Origin: an uncultured Lachnospiraceae bacterium
Lineage (GTDB): Bacteria; Bacillota; Clostridia; Lachnospirales; Lachnospiraceae
Assembly: GCA_902496125.1 (NCBI GenBank)
Contig: CABUZU010000014.1
Span: 1 to 24,869 of the forward strand
Length of the DNA stretch: 24,869 nt
Direction of reading: 5' to 3'
Part shown: piece by piece, positions 15,334 through 21,788 of the stretch
How positions within the stretch are numbered: the first letter of the stretch is position 1
How the letters are laid out: the number at the start of each line of letters is the position of its first letter
Position numbers and translations under genes: made by a program
The notes under the pieces: generated by a model
What the model saw: the letters and a program-made list of their open reading frames with translations, nothing else
Databases searched by the model: none
Told to the model about the DNA's origin: nothing

Positions 15334-16197
15334 ATGAAATTTTTTTTGTTTTTTGCAATTGGTATTTGTTTGCACTATGCTCCGATTGTAATAAAGGGAG
15401 CTGCCTATGGTTTGACTCTTTGGTATCAAGATGTCGTTCCATGTCTGTTTCCGTTTATGATTTTAACATCGTTACTTTCAAAACATATTTTAAAAGGTGG
15501 ACGGTTTTTAGCAATTTTTTGTGGATTTATCTGCGGGTATCCACTTGGGGCAAAGATGGCTGCTGATTTATATAAGAAGAATCAACTTTCGGCTTCGGAA
15601 ATGCAACTAATTGCTGGATTTTGTAATTTATCGAGTCCAATGTTTTTAGTAGGCTATGCAAAACTTGGAAATATGACTTATATTATCTATCTAACTGCTA
15701 TCTTTTTTTTATTAATTGGATATGGATATTTATATTGGAGAGGGGAATTGATACATAGCTATACTAAAAATGAAGAGTTGCCTACCTATCATTTCGAAGA
15801 AATTGCATTAGACTGTTGTAGAATTTTATTGACAATTGGTATCTATATTATTATCTTCTCGATTATTTCTGCTTTAATTACTGAAATTTTTCATTCAAAT
15901 CTTTTTCTTAGTGCATTAATGGAAATTACAACAGGAACGTATGCGGTAATGCAAACGAATAACTTAGCACTTACTGCTGGTACCTGTGTATTTGGTGGAT
16001 TATGTGGTGTAGCACAAACAAAGAGTGTAATGAATGGATGTCCATTCTCAATTTTAAAGTATTTATTTTGTAAAATTTTACACGCGATAGTTGTAATGTT
16101 TATTTTACATGAAATTTTTGATACCCACGAATTGCTTCGCTGTGAAGCAGCTTTCGCAATTCTACAAACATTCGAAATCTGCAAATTTACTATGTAA
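15334..16197 (+). CDS. YlbJ-like multi-pass membrane protein (sporulation integral membrane family)
   Basis: I choose the ATG at 15334 (287 residues) because AAAGGA lies about 12 bp upstream and the predicted first membrane helix starts at once (MKFFLFFAIGICLHYAPIVI). An upstream in-frame ATG at 15238 would place the N-terminus inside the divergent M23 gene. Several membrane helices follow. LTLWYQDVVPCLFPFMIL, GFICGYPLGAKM and NLSSPMFLVGYA resemble the gate/nucleoside-recognition fold of B. subtilis YlbJ, needed for sporulation. The protein is shorter than YlbJ (about 400 residues). Its last 25 codons coincide with a hairpin-rich, MITE-like segment (16118-16287), so the natural C-terminus may have been replaced. 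Family call is fairly confident; role is inferred. Confidence 0.7.
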   Translation: MKFFLFFAIGICLHYAPIVIKGAAYGLTLWYQDVVPCLFPFMILTSLLSKHILKGGRFLAIFCGFICGYPLGAKMAADLYKKNQLSASEMQLIAGFCNLSSPMFLVGYAKLGNMTYIIYLTAIFFLLIGYGYLYWRGELIHSYTKNEELPTYHFEEIALDCCRILLTIGIYIIIFSIISALITEIFHSNLFLSALMEITTGTYAVMQTNNLALTAGTCVFGGLCGVAQTKSVMNGCPFSILKYLFCKILHAIVVMFILHEIFDTHELLRCEAAFAILQTFEICKFTM

Positions 16198-16287
16198 ATT
16201 GCTACTTTCTCATGTTTAGCAGGTCCTAAGTTATAAATCTTATCATACAAGCATGATAAGATTTATAACTTGTCCCTTTGGTATCAA
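16118..16287. mobile_element. 170-bp MITE-like, hairpin-rich segment
   Basis: The segment is bounded by an 8-bp perfect inverted repeat, TTGATACC (16118-16125) and GGTATCAA (16280-16287). Inside are three further inverted repeats: GAATTGC/GCAATTC (about 16129-16162) with GCTTC/GAAGC nested in it, GCAAATTTAC/GTAAATTGC (one bulge, about 16182-16203), and a 19-bp perfect stem (16228-16246/16253-16271). It has no coding capacity of its own apart from the end of the YlbJ-like frame. No clear target-site duplication is visible. Classification as a non-autonomous element is inference. Confidence 0.4.
16228..16271. terminator. 19-bp perfect hairpin downstream of the YlbJ-like gene
   Basis: AAGTTATAAATCTTATCAT (16228-16246) is perfectly complementary to 16253-16271 with a 6-nt ACAAGC loop. 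It lacks a T run on either strand, so it may protect a 3' end or be part of a mobile-element-like unit rather than act as a classical terminator. Confidence 0.45.
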
Positions 16288-16320
16288 GTGTAAAGATTGT
16301 GTGAAAAATATCTAAAAAAC

Positions 16321-16349
16321 TTGTATAATCAAAAAAAATATATTATACT
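16321..16349 (+). promoter_or_regulatory. Promoter of the Cna-B-like / sugar transferase operon
   Basis: TTGTAT (16321-16326), a 17-bp spacer and TATACT (16344-16349), about 50 bp before the TTG start at 16400. An overlapping alternative (GTGAAA at 16301, TATAAT at 16324) is also possible. Confidence 0.5.
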
Positions 16350-16399
16350 GAATACACTAGTAAATTAGGATTTTCTAAAAAAATAGAGGAGGATACAAT

Positions 16400-17479
16400 T
16401 TGAAGAAAACAAAATTTTTTATTTTGGTATTAATATCGATTTGTTTCGCAATTGGTTTGTCAAGTTATACTTATGCAGAGTCAAATAAATCTTTTAAATC
16501 ATATATGACAGTTAAAGTAGTAGATGAGAGTGATACGGATACAGGAATTGAGAATGCAGTTTTTACGTTGTATAAATATAACGAAAAGACTGAAAAATAT
16601 AAAAAGTTAGAAACGTTAGTAACAGATAAAGAAGGTAAAGGAACCTTCACGATTACAAAAAAAGGTAAGTATAAGGTAAAACAAACTGCATCAGCTAGGG
16701 ATTATTCATTAGATGAAAAACCTTTTACGACAACATTTACGATAAAAAATACGAAAAAATACAATAAGAGGACGGTTGATTTAACAAATGGGAAACCAAT
16801 TGTGAATAAAAAGAGACTAGGCTCTATTACTATTTATCGTACTGGTGCAGAAAATTCAACGGTTTTTCCTTATGTAGTATATGAAAAGGTAGGAAATGAT
16901 GGGCTACTTGGTGTCATTCAGGCATTTCTTACAGGTAAGGCTTATGAAATTGTAAATTTAGAAAATTATCCGATGAAGACGAATAAAGATGGAAGTGTTA
17001 CAATTAGTGGGTTGCCATGTGCTTCTTATTATGTGGCAAATGTAGATGAAGATGGGAATAAAACAGATGAAGAAGACAAACTCTGTGAGTTTTCATTAAG
17101 TAGCGAAGAGGGTTATGATGTTGTTCTTCGTTTAATAGACAATGCGTTAGAGGTAGATACTCGTATGTACATTCAGTTTGTAGATAGTGAGACAGGTCTA
17201 GGACTAGAAGGTGGTACATATGAACTAATAGGAATGTTTTCCGATGGTTCTACAAAATATAAGTGGACAGGACATGCTGCTGGAAAAGAAATTAATGATT
17301 TGTTAGTTGCAGGTAATAACTATGTATTAAAACAGACAAAGGCAGCAAAGGGGTATAAAAAAATTAAATCATCAATTTTAATTGAATTAGATGAAGAGGG
17401 TCATATTATTGCTTCAGATGAAAAAAATACAGTGATTGGTGACCATGATATTGTAGTAGAAGTTGGAAAGGAAAAGTAA
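16400..17479 (+). CDS. Secreted Cna-B/SpaA-like (prealbumin-fold) surface protein
   Basis: The start is a TTG at 16400, chosen because AGAGGAGG lies 8 bp upstream and the product then begins MKKTKFF with a Sec signal peptide ending near YTYA (about residue 26). The 359-residue protein shows three beta-rich segments resembling Cna-B/SpaA modules: about 36-125 (VKVVDESDTDTGIENAVFTLYK ... GKYKVKQT), about 140-245 (GSITIYRTGAENSTVFPYVVYEK) and about 253-345 (MYIQFVDSETGLGLEGGTYELIG ... YVLKQTKAAKGY). Such modules often carry Lys-Asn isopeptide bonds in Gram-positive pilins and adhesins. No LPXTG motif or C-terminal membrane helix is present, so anchoring is unclear. A sugar transferase gene follows after 6 bp in the same operon, suggesting a link to surface polysaccharide. 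The specific function is unknown. Confidence 0.75.
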   Translation: MKKTKFFILVLISICFAIGLSSYTYAESNKSFKSYMTVKVVDESDTDTGIENAVFTLYKYNEKTEKYKKLETLVTDKEGKGTFTITKKGKYKVKQTASARDYSLDEKPFTTTFTIKNTKKYNKRTVDLTNGKPIVNKKRLGSITIYRTGAENSTVFPYVVYEKVGNDGLLGVIQAFLTGKAYEIVNLENYPMKTNKDGSVTISGLPCASYYVANVDEDGNKTDEEDKLCEFSLSSEEGYDVVLRLIDNALEVDTRMYIQFVDSETGLGLEGGTYELIGMFSDGSTKYKWTGHAAGKEINDLLVAGNNYVLKQTKAAKGYKKIKSSILIELDEEGHIIASDEKNTVIGDHDIVVEVGKEK

Positions 17480-17485
17480 AGTAAT

Positions 17486-18922
17486 ATGCAGATTCGTGCA
17501 AAGAAAAGTTGGGCGAAGCATTTAGATTTTATTATATTAGATGCCATTGTTTTGTTTATTGCCTATTTATGTGCGTATATTGTACGTGAGGGATTTCGGG
17601 TAACACCGACAACCATCTATCATAGGCAGATGATATTTGTATTTTTGATTATTCATATCTGTGTTGCAATTGCAATGGAAAACTATAAAAGCATCTTGAT
17701 TCGAGGTGCTTTTATAGAGGCTTCAAAAGTATTAAAGCACAATGCAATTGTATCCGTAATTGCATTGCTCTATATGTATTTAAATCAAATTGCATTTCCA
17801 ATTTCAAGAATGATTTTTGTTCAGCAATATATCTTTAGCTGTATTTTTATGTTTACGGAGCGATTTATTTGGAAAGCTTATCTTCGTACACGTATGGTTA
17901 AACAAAAAAATCAAACCGTTGTATTATTGGTTACAGTAGTAGATAATGTAGAACAAATTGTTAGAAACTTTAAAAGTAATAAGCTTCAGTCTTATCGTGT
18001 TGGTGCGATTGCGTTAATGGATTCCTCAGGAGAATCCTTGACGATGGAGGCGAAGGATAGCTATCATGGAATTCCTGTTGTCGTAAGTGATAGGGATATT
18101 GATAAAATGATGAAATATGCCTTAGAGCATGTAATTGATGAAGTGTTTATTAGTTTACCAGATACAAGACTTACTAGAAGTATTGGTATGAAATTTATTG
18201 AAATGGGTATCACTGTTCATATTAGTATCGAAGAGTTGTTAATTGGATTTCCAAATCAATCAATGGAAACCTTTGGAGGAAATAAAGCCATTAGCAGTAG
18301 CCTTAGTACGGTAAGTTCAGTCGAGCTTGCAATTAAACGTTTAATGGATATTGCAGGTGGACTAGTAGGACTTGTATTTGCTGGAATTGCATTTGTTATT
18401 TATGCGCCGATTATTTATAAACAATCTCCAGGACCAATTATTTTTAAACAAAAAAGAGTGGGAAAGAATGGACGAGAGTTTGAAATTTATAAGTTTCGCT
18501 CGATGTATATGGATGCAGAAGAGAGAAAAAAAGAACTGATGAAGCAAAATAAGATGCAAGGTCAGATGTTTAAGATGGACAATGACCCACGAATTATTCC
18601 GATTGGGCATTTTATGAGAAAGATGTCAATCGATGAACTTCCTCAGTTTTTCAATATCTTAAAAGGTGATATGAGTTTAGTAGGAACAAGACCTCCTACT
18701 GTTGATGAAGTAGCCAAATATGAATTGCATCATAAAGTACGTCTTAGTGTAAAACCGGGACTTACAGGGATGTGGCAAGTGAGTGGAAGAAGTGAAATTA
18801 CAAACTTTGAAGAGGTTGTAGCGTTAGATGAGAAGTACATTAGTGAGTGGTCACTAGGACTTGATATCAAAATTATTTTTCAGACAATTCGAGTTGTTTT
18901 GACAGGAAAAGGGGCTTCATAA
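17486..18922 (+). CDS. Polyprenyl-phosphate sugar-1-phosphate transferase (exopolysaccharide initiation)
   Basis: The 478-residue protein has four N-terminal membrane helices (about 13-33, 47-65, 84-104, 108-128), a cytoplasmic CoA-binding-like region (about 142-260), then a membrane helix and the conserved bacterial sugar transferase domain from about 284. That domain has KRLMDIAGG, QKRVGKNGREFEIYKFRSM, MRKMSIDELPQFFNILKGDM, SLVGTRPP and KPGLTGMWQVSGRSE. This is the WbaP/WcaJ/CpsE-type architecture, which loads the first sugar phosphate onto undecaprenyl phosphate at the inner membrane face for capsule or exopolysaccharide synthesis. The sugar cannot be told from sequence. No further polysaccharide genes follow in the window, so it may be a stand-alone initiating enzyme. 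GGAAAGGA upstream of the ATG overlaps the end of the preceding gene. Confidence 0.92.
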   Translation: MQIRAKKSWAKHLDFIILDAIVLFIAYLCAYIVREGFRVTPTTIYHRQMIFVFLIIHICVAIAMENYKSILIRGAFIEASKVLKHNAIVSVIALLYMYLNQIAFPISRMIFVQQYIFSCIFMFTERFIWKAYLRTRMVKQKNQTVVLLVTVVDNVEQIVRNFKSNKLQSYRVGAIALMDSSGESLTMEAKDSYHGIPVVVSDRDIDKMMKYALEHVIDEVFISLPDTRLTRSIGMKFIEMGITVHISIEELLIGFPNQSMETFGGNKAISSSLSTVSSVELAIKRLMDIAGGLVGLVFAGIAFVIYAPIIYKQSPGPIIFKQKRVGKNGREFEIYKFRSMYMDAEERKKELMKQNKMQGQMFKMDNDPRIIPIGHFMRKMSIDELPQFFNILKGDMSLVGTRPPTVDEVAKYELHHKVRLSVKPGLTGMWQVSGRSEITNFEEVVALDEKYISEWSLGLDIKIIFQTIRVVLTGKGAS

Positions 18923-18952
18923 TCGACAAAATCGGAAATTTTTGTTGATTAT
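18919..18952 (+). terminator. Hairpin at the end of the sugar transferase gene
   Basis: ATAATCGACAAAA (18919-18931) pairs with TTTTGTTGATTAT (18940-18952) with one G-U pair. It overlaps the stop codon. The T run lies within the 3' arm rather than after it, so terminator strength is uncertain. Confidence 0.4.
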
Positions 18953-18990
18953 GCACAAAAAGAAGTGCGGTTTCCCCCTAAAAATGGTAC

Positions 18991-19019
18991 TTGAATATAT
19001 TTTTAGTATCTGCTATAAT
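18991..19019 (+). promoter_or_regulatory. Extended -10 promoter of the HPr/Crh-like gene
   Basis: TTGAAT (18991-18996), a 17-bp spacer ending in the extended motif TGC, and a consensus TATAAT (19014-19019). Predicted start of transcription is about 19026. This is among the strongest promoter matches in the window. Confidence 0.75.
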
Positions 19020-19035
19020 TGCACCAACTTGAAAG

Positions 19036-19049
19036 TGAAAACGTTTTCA
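19036..19049. promoter_or_regulatory. Perfect palindromic cre-type (CcpA/LacI-family) operator
   Basis: TGAAAACGTTTTCA is fully palindromic and matches the catabolite-responsive element consensus TGWAANCGNTNWCA at every position. It lies about 10-24 bp after the predicted transcription start, a position at which CcpA-type proteins repress by blocking RNA polymerase. An outer inverted repeat AACTTGAAA/TTTCAAGTT (19026-19034/19045-19053) overlaps it and would also form a hairpin at the extreme 5' end of the mRNA. Another LacI-family regulator is possible. Confidence 0.7.
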
Positions 19050-19114
19050 AGTTTTGACATAGATGAGGTACTAGGAGAGAATTGAGTAATTATTTTTTTG
19101 AGGAGGAATATCCT

Positions 19115-19351
19115 ATGACAAACACAAAGATTATGTTTCATTCAGTAGAAGAAATTGAGGAGTTCGTAAACCACGCTAATACAGTAGCCAATGATATCGA
19201 TTTATCTAGTGGAAGCCGTATGGTAGATGCAAAGTCTATGTTAGGTGTCCTAGCAATGGGAGTTGATAAATATTTAGAGATGCATTTCCATGGTGAAATG
19301 CCAAGTGATTTTAAGAAAATCTTAAATTGTATGAATGTAGTTGCATGTTAG
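19115..19351 (+). CDS. HPr/Crh-like protein lacking the active-site histidine loop
   Basis: I use the ATG at 19115 (78 residues) because AGGAGG lies 8 bp upstream. A TTG at 19082 would put that site inside the coding region. The segment FVNHANTVANDIDLSSGSRMVDAKSMLGVLAMGVDKYLEM (from about residue 17) aligns by eye with HPr and Crh around their regulatory serine; Ser41 in DAKSMLG matches Ser46. The N-terminal G-x-H-A-R-P loop that carries phosphorylatable His15 in HPr is absent, so the protein should not carry sugar phosphotransfer. This recalls Crh of Bacillus (Gln at position 15), a Ser-phosphorylated cofactor of CcpA. The gene stands alone between a cre-bearing promoter and a strong terminator. 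The cofactor role is inference. Confidence 0.75.
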   Translation: MTNTKIMFHSVEEIEEFVNHANTVANDIDLSSGSRMVDAKSMLGVLAMGVDKYLEMHFHGEMPSDFKKILNCMNVVAC

Positions 19352-19364
19352 GTTATAACAAAAG

Positions 19365-19405
19365 AGAAGTTGTCAACAAAAAATACTTGACAACTTCTTT
19401 TTTTT
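19365..19405 (+). terminator. Strong intrinsic terminator after the HPr/Crh-like gene
   Basis: AGAAGTTGTCAA (19365-19376) pairs perfectly with TTGACAACTTCT (19387-19398), a 12-bp stem with a 10-nt loop followed by eight Ts (19398-19405). The 3' arm begins with a consensus -35 hexamer used by the next promoter. Confidence 0.92.
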
Positions 19406-19415
19406 CGTGTATCCT
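19387..19415 (+). promoter_or_regulatory. Promoter of the ylxM-ffh operon, -35 inside the terminator stem
   Basis: Consensus TTGACA (19387-19392), a 17-bp spacer that contains the terminator T run, and TATCCT (19410-19415). The predicted transcription start is about 19421-19422, right at the AGGTGG ribosome site of ylxM, giving a very short leader. Confidence 0.55.
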
Positions 19416-19431
19416 ATGCTAGGTGGTAAAC

Positions 19432-19776
19432 ATGGAAGAAATTTTAGAGCAAACTTTATTGTATGATTTCTATGGTGAACTTCTTACAGATAGGCAAAAG
19501 AAGGTCTATGAAGATGTAATATTTAATGATTATTCATGCAGTGAAGTCGCAAAAGACCAAGGAATCTCTAGACAAGGGATTCATGAAATGATTAAGAGGA
19601 TTCATAAGACCTTAGAGGATTATGAAGAGAAGCTACATTTAGTAGAACAGTTTACAAGAACCAAGCACAGTATTTCCATGATTGATGAATTGGCAAATCA
19701 GTTCTTAGAAAGTGGAGACCGTGAGATGGTCATTAAAATCCAGCAAATTGCTCGTGATATTATAGAGTCTGATTAA
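19432..19776 (+). CDS. ylxM: YlxM-type putative helix-turn-helix protein of the SRP operon
   Basis: The ATG at 19432 is chosen because AGGTGG lies about 6 bp upstream; an in-frame GTG at 19423 is inside that site. The 114-residue protein has the sigma-factor-region-4-like helix-turn-helix: LLTDRQKKVYEDVIFNDYSCSEVAKDQGISRQGIHEMIKR, about residues 17-56, then acidic and basic helices. YlxM (UPF0122) is encoded directly before ffh in most Firmicutes and is thought to modulate signal-recognition-particle function. The 14-bp gap to ffh and absence of a terminator support cotranscription. Strong family assignment from context and motif. Confidence 0.93.
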   Translation: MEEILEQTLLYDFYGELLTDRQKKVYEDVIFNDYSCSEVAKDQGISRQGIHEMIKRIHKTLEDYEEKLHLVEQFTRTKHSISMIDELANQFLESGDREMVIKIQQIARDIIESD

Positions 19777-19790
19777 TAAGGAGTAAAAAT

Positions 19791-21152
19791 ATGGCATTTG
19801 AAAGCCTTTCTGATAAGTTACAGAATATTTTTAAAAATTTAAAAGGCAAGGGTCGACTAACAGAGGCCGATGTAAAGGTTGCACTTAAGGAAGTTAAGAT
19901 GGCTCTTTTAGAAGCAGATGTTAGTTTTAAGATTGTAAAACAATTTATTAAATCTGTTGAAGCACGTGCAATAGGTCAAGATGTATTAGAGTCTTTAACT
20001 CCAGGACAGATGGTTATTAAGATTGTTAACGAAGAGTTAATTAATCTAATGGGTTCTGAAACAACAGAACTTAAGATAAATCCAGGAAGTGCGATGACAG
20101 TCATTATGATGCTTGGACTTCAAGGTGCTGGTAAGACAACCACTGCAGCAAAGATTGCTGCTAAATTAAAATCAAAAGGTAAAAGACCATTGCTAGTAGC
20201 TTGTGACGTTTATCGTCCTGCTGCGATTGAACAATTAAAAATCAACGGTGAGAAAGTAAAGGTTCCAGTTTTTGCAATGGGAGATAAGAATAAGCCAGTT
20301 GATATTGCTAAAGCTGCATATGAACATGCACTTAAAAATGAGAACAACGTATTAATTATAGATACTGCTGGACGACTCCATATTGATGAAGTCATGATGG
20401 ATGAGCTAGTGGAAATTAAAGAAAATTTAACAGTAGACCAGAGTGTATTAGTTGTCGATGCGATGACCGGTCAGGATGCAGTAAATGTAGCTGACACATT
20501 CCAGAAGAAAATTGGAATTGATGGAGTCGTTTTAACAAAGCTTGACGGCGATACAAGAGGTGGTGCAGCACTTTCCATTAAGGCTGTTACTGGTTGTCCA
20601 ATCCTTTACGCTGGTATGGGTGAGAAGTTATCTGATTTAGAATTATTCCACCCAGATAGAATGGCAAGTAGAATTCTTGGTATGGGTGATGTATTAACCC
20701 TTATTGAGAAGGCAGAAGCAGCCATTGATGAAGATAAGGCAAGGGAATATGAGAAGAAGCTTCGTAAAGCAGAATTTGATTTTAACGATTTCCTAGACCA
20801 GATTGAGCAGATGCGTAAGATGGGTGGAATGGGACAGCTTCTTAGTATGATTCCTGGAATGAATAAGATGAAAGGTCTAGATGTATCCGGTCTTGACGAC
20901 AGTGCATTTGATCGAACAGAAGCCATTATCTTTTCTATGACAGCAGAAGAAAGAAGAAGACCAGAGATTATCAATCCTTCAAGAAAGAAGAGAATTGCAG
21001 CAGGTGCTGGTGTAGACATTACAGAAGTAAACCGCTTAGTAAAGCAGTTTGACCAGATGCGTAAGATGATGAAGCAGATGAGTGGTCAGGTAAGTAAGAA
21101 AGCCAAAAAAGGTGGCGGTTTAAATCTTGGTAATTTTAAATTACCGTTTTAA
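19791..21152 (+). CDS. ffh: Signal recognition particle protein Ffh
   Basis: The 453-residue GTPase binds signal sequences of nascent membrane and secreted proteins and 4.5S/scRNA, and delivers ribosomes to FtsY. The N-domain occupies about 1-90. The G-domain has GLQGAGKTTTAAK (about 106-118), DVYRPAAIEQL, DTAGRLHID and TKLDGDTRGGAALS. The C-terminal M-domain (about 295-435) is Met-rich (QIEQMRKMGGMGQLLSMIPGMNKM and FDQMRKMMKQM), as expected for signal-peptide and RNA binding. The M-domain RNA-binding motif INPSRKKRIAAGAG is intact. Length is typical. It is the second gene of the ylxM operon; rpsP follows after 76 bp. Confidence 0.98.
   Translation: MAFESLSDKLQNIFKNLKGKGRLTEADVKVALKEVKMALLEADVSFKIVKQFIKSVEARAIGQDVLESLTPGQMVIKIVNEELINLMGSETTELKINPGSAMTVIMMLGLQGAGKTTTAAKIAAKLKSKGKRPLLVACDVYRPAAIEQLKINGEKVKVPVFAMGDKNKPVDIAKAAYEHALKNENNVLIIDTAGRLHIDEVMMDELVEIKENLTVDQSVLVVDAMTGQDAVNVADTFQKKIGIDGVVLTKLDGDTRGGAALSIKAVTGCPILYAGMGEKLSDLELFHPDRMASRILGMGDVLTLIEKAEAAIDEDKAREYEKKLRKAEFDFNDFLDQIEQMRKMGGMGQLLSMIPGMNKMKGLDVSGLDDSAFDRTEAIIFSMTAEERRRPEIINPSRKKRIAAGAGVDITEVNRLVKQFDQMRKMMKQMSGQVSKKAKKGGGLNLGNFKLPF
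21129..21150 (+). terminator. Weak hairpin overlapping the ffh 3' end
   Basis: GGTAAT (21129-21134) and ATTACC (21140-21145) form a short stem with TTTAA loop, followed by GTTTT. It lies within the last codons of ffh and has few GC pairs, so termination here is at best partial. Confidence 0.25.
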
Positions 21153-21154
21153 TT

Positions 21155-21184
21155 TTGGTAAATAGCTAATAAGCTTTTTATATA
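21155..21184 (+). promoter_or_regulatory. Possible internal promoter before rpsP
   Basis: TTGGTA (21155-21160), an 18-bp spacer and TATATA (21179-21184), in the 76-bp gap between ffh and rpsP. The match is moderate; ribosomal protein genes here may also be read from the ylxM promoter. Confidence 0.3.
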
Positions 21185-21228
21185 AATACTTTTAGATATG
21201 TATGAAAAAATCAGGAGGTGAAATTACA

Positions 21229-21474
21229 ATGGCAGTAAAAATTAGATTAAAAAGAATGGGACAGAAAAAAGCTCCTTTCTATAGAGTAGTAGTTGCAGAC
21301 GCAAGATCTCCAAGAGATGGTAGATTTATCGAAGAAATCGGTTACTATGATCCAACTAGAGAACCAAGCGTAATCAAAGTTGATGAAGAATTAGCAAAGA
21401 AATGGTTATCTAATGGTGCACAACCTACAGAAACTGTAGCTAAAATTTTAAAGATTGCTGGTATCGAGAAATAA
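21229..21474 (+). CDS. rpsP: 30S ribosomal protein S16
   Basis: The 81-residue protein MAVKIRLKRMGQKKAPFYRV matches S16 throughout, including VVADARSPRDGRFIEEIGYYDP and WLSNGAQPTETV. S16 binds 16S rRNA and helps fold the 5' and central domains of the small subunit. The start is the ATG at 21229, eight bases after a perfect AGGAGGTG site; an ATG nine codons upstream would place that site inside the gene. It lies in the standard ffh-rpsP-khpA-rimM-trmD-rplS order. Confidence 0.98.
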   Translation: MAVKIRLKRMGQKKAPFYRVVVADARSPRDGRFIEEIGYYDPTREPSVIKVDEELAKKWLSNGAQPTETVAKILKIAGIEK

Positions 21475-21497
21475 TTAGCAACGGGGAGGTTTAATTC

Positions 21498-21725
21498 ATG
21501 AAAGAATTAGTAGAAATCATTGCCCGTGCCTTGGTAGACCATCCGGAAGAAGTTGTAGTAACTCAGAAGGAGAATGGCAAGGAATTAGTTCTTGAACTTA
21601 AGGTTGCCCAATCCGATATGGGTAAGGTAATCGGTAAGCAGGGAAGAATTGCAAAGGCAATTCGTTCAGTAGTAAAAGCTGCTGCTGCAAAAGAGAATAT
21701 TAAAGTTATGCTAGATATTGAGTAA
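21498..21725 (+). CDS. khpA: KH-domain RNA-binding protein KhpA (YlqC)
   Basis: The 75-residue protein is a single KH domain with its GxxG loop as GKQG (46-49) within VIGKQGRIAKAIRSVVKAAA. KhpA forms a dimer with KhpB/Jag in related bacteria and is linked to control of cell elongation and small-RNA binding. Its place between rpsP and rimM is conserved across Firmicutes. GGGGAGG lies upstream of the ATG, 23 bp after rpsP. A GC-rich hairpin follows directly. Confidence 0.95.
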   Translation: MKELVEIIARALVDHPEEVVVTQKENGKELVLELKVAQSDMGKVIGKQGRIAKAIRSVVKAAAAKENIKVMLDIE

Positions 21726-21728
21726 CTA

Positions 21729-21762
21729 AAAGGGGGATGTTGAAAAACGCCCCCTTTCTTTC
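21729..21762 (+). terminator. GC-rich hairpin between khpA and rimM
   Basis: AAAGGGGG (21729-21736) pairs with CCCCCTTT (21750-21757), with a 13-nt loop and the imperfect T run CTTTCTTTCT. It lies inside the operon and probably gives partial termination, raising rpsP-khpA over the downstream modification genes. Confidence 0.7.
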
Positions 21763-21788
21763 TAGATAAATTAAAGGAGGTTCCTAGT

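Noticed and set aside
15891..16250. 119-residue minus-strand frame over the YlbJ-like 3' end
   Set aside because: Antisense shadow of the coding region and the palindromic segment; no ribosome site or recognisable domain.
19054..19080. TTGACA at 19054-19059 as a second promoter for the HPr/Crh-like gene
   Set aside because: The sequence 17 bp downstream (GAGAAT) is a poor -10 box, and a far better promoter lies just upstream.
19082..19114. TTG start extending the HPr/Crh-like protein by 11 residues
   Set aside because: The AGGAGG at 19101-19106 would then lie inside the gene; the ATG at 19115 has ideal spacing to it.
20606..21019. 137-residue minus-strand frame inside ffh
   Set aside because: Antisense of the highly conserved ffh M-domain; no start signals.
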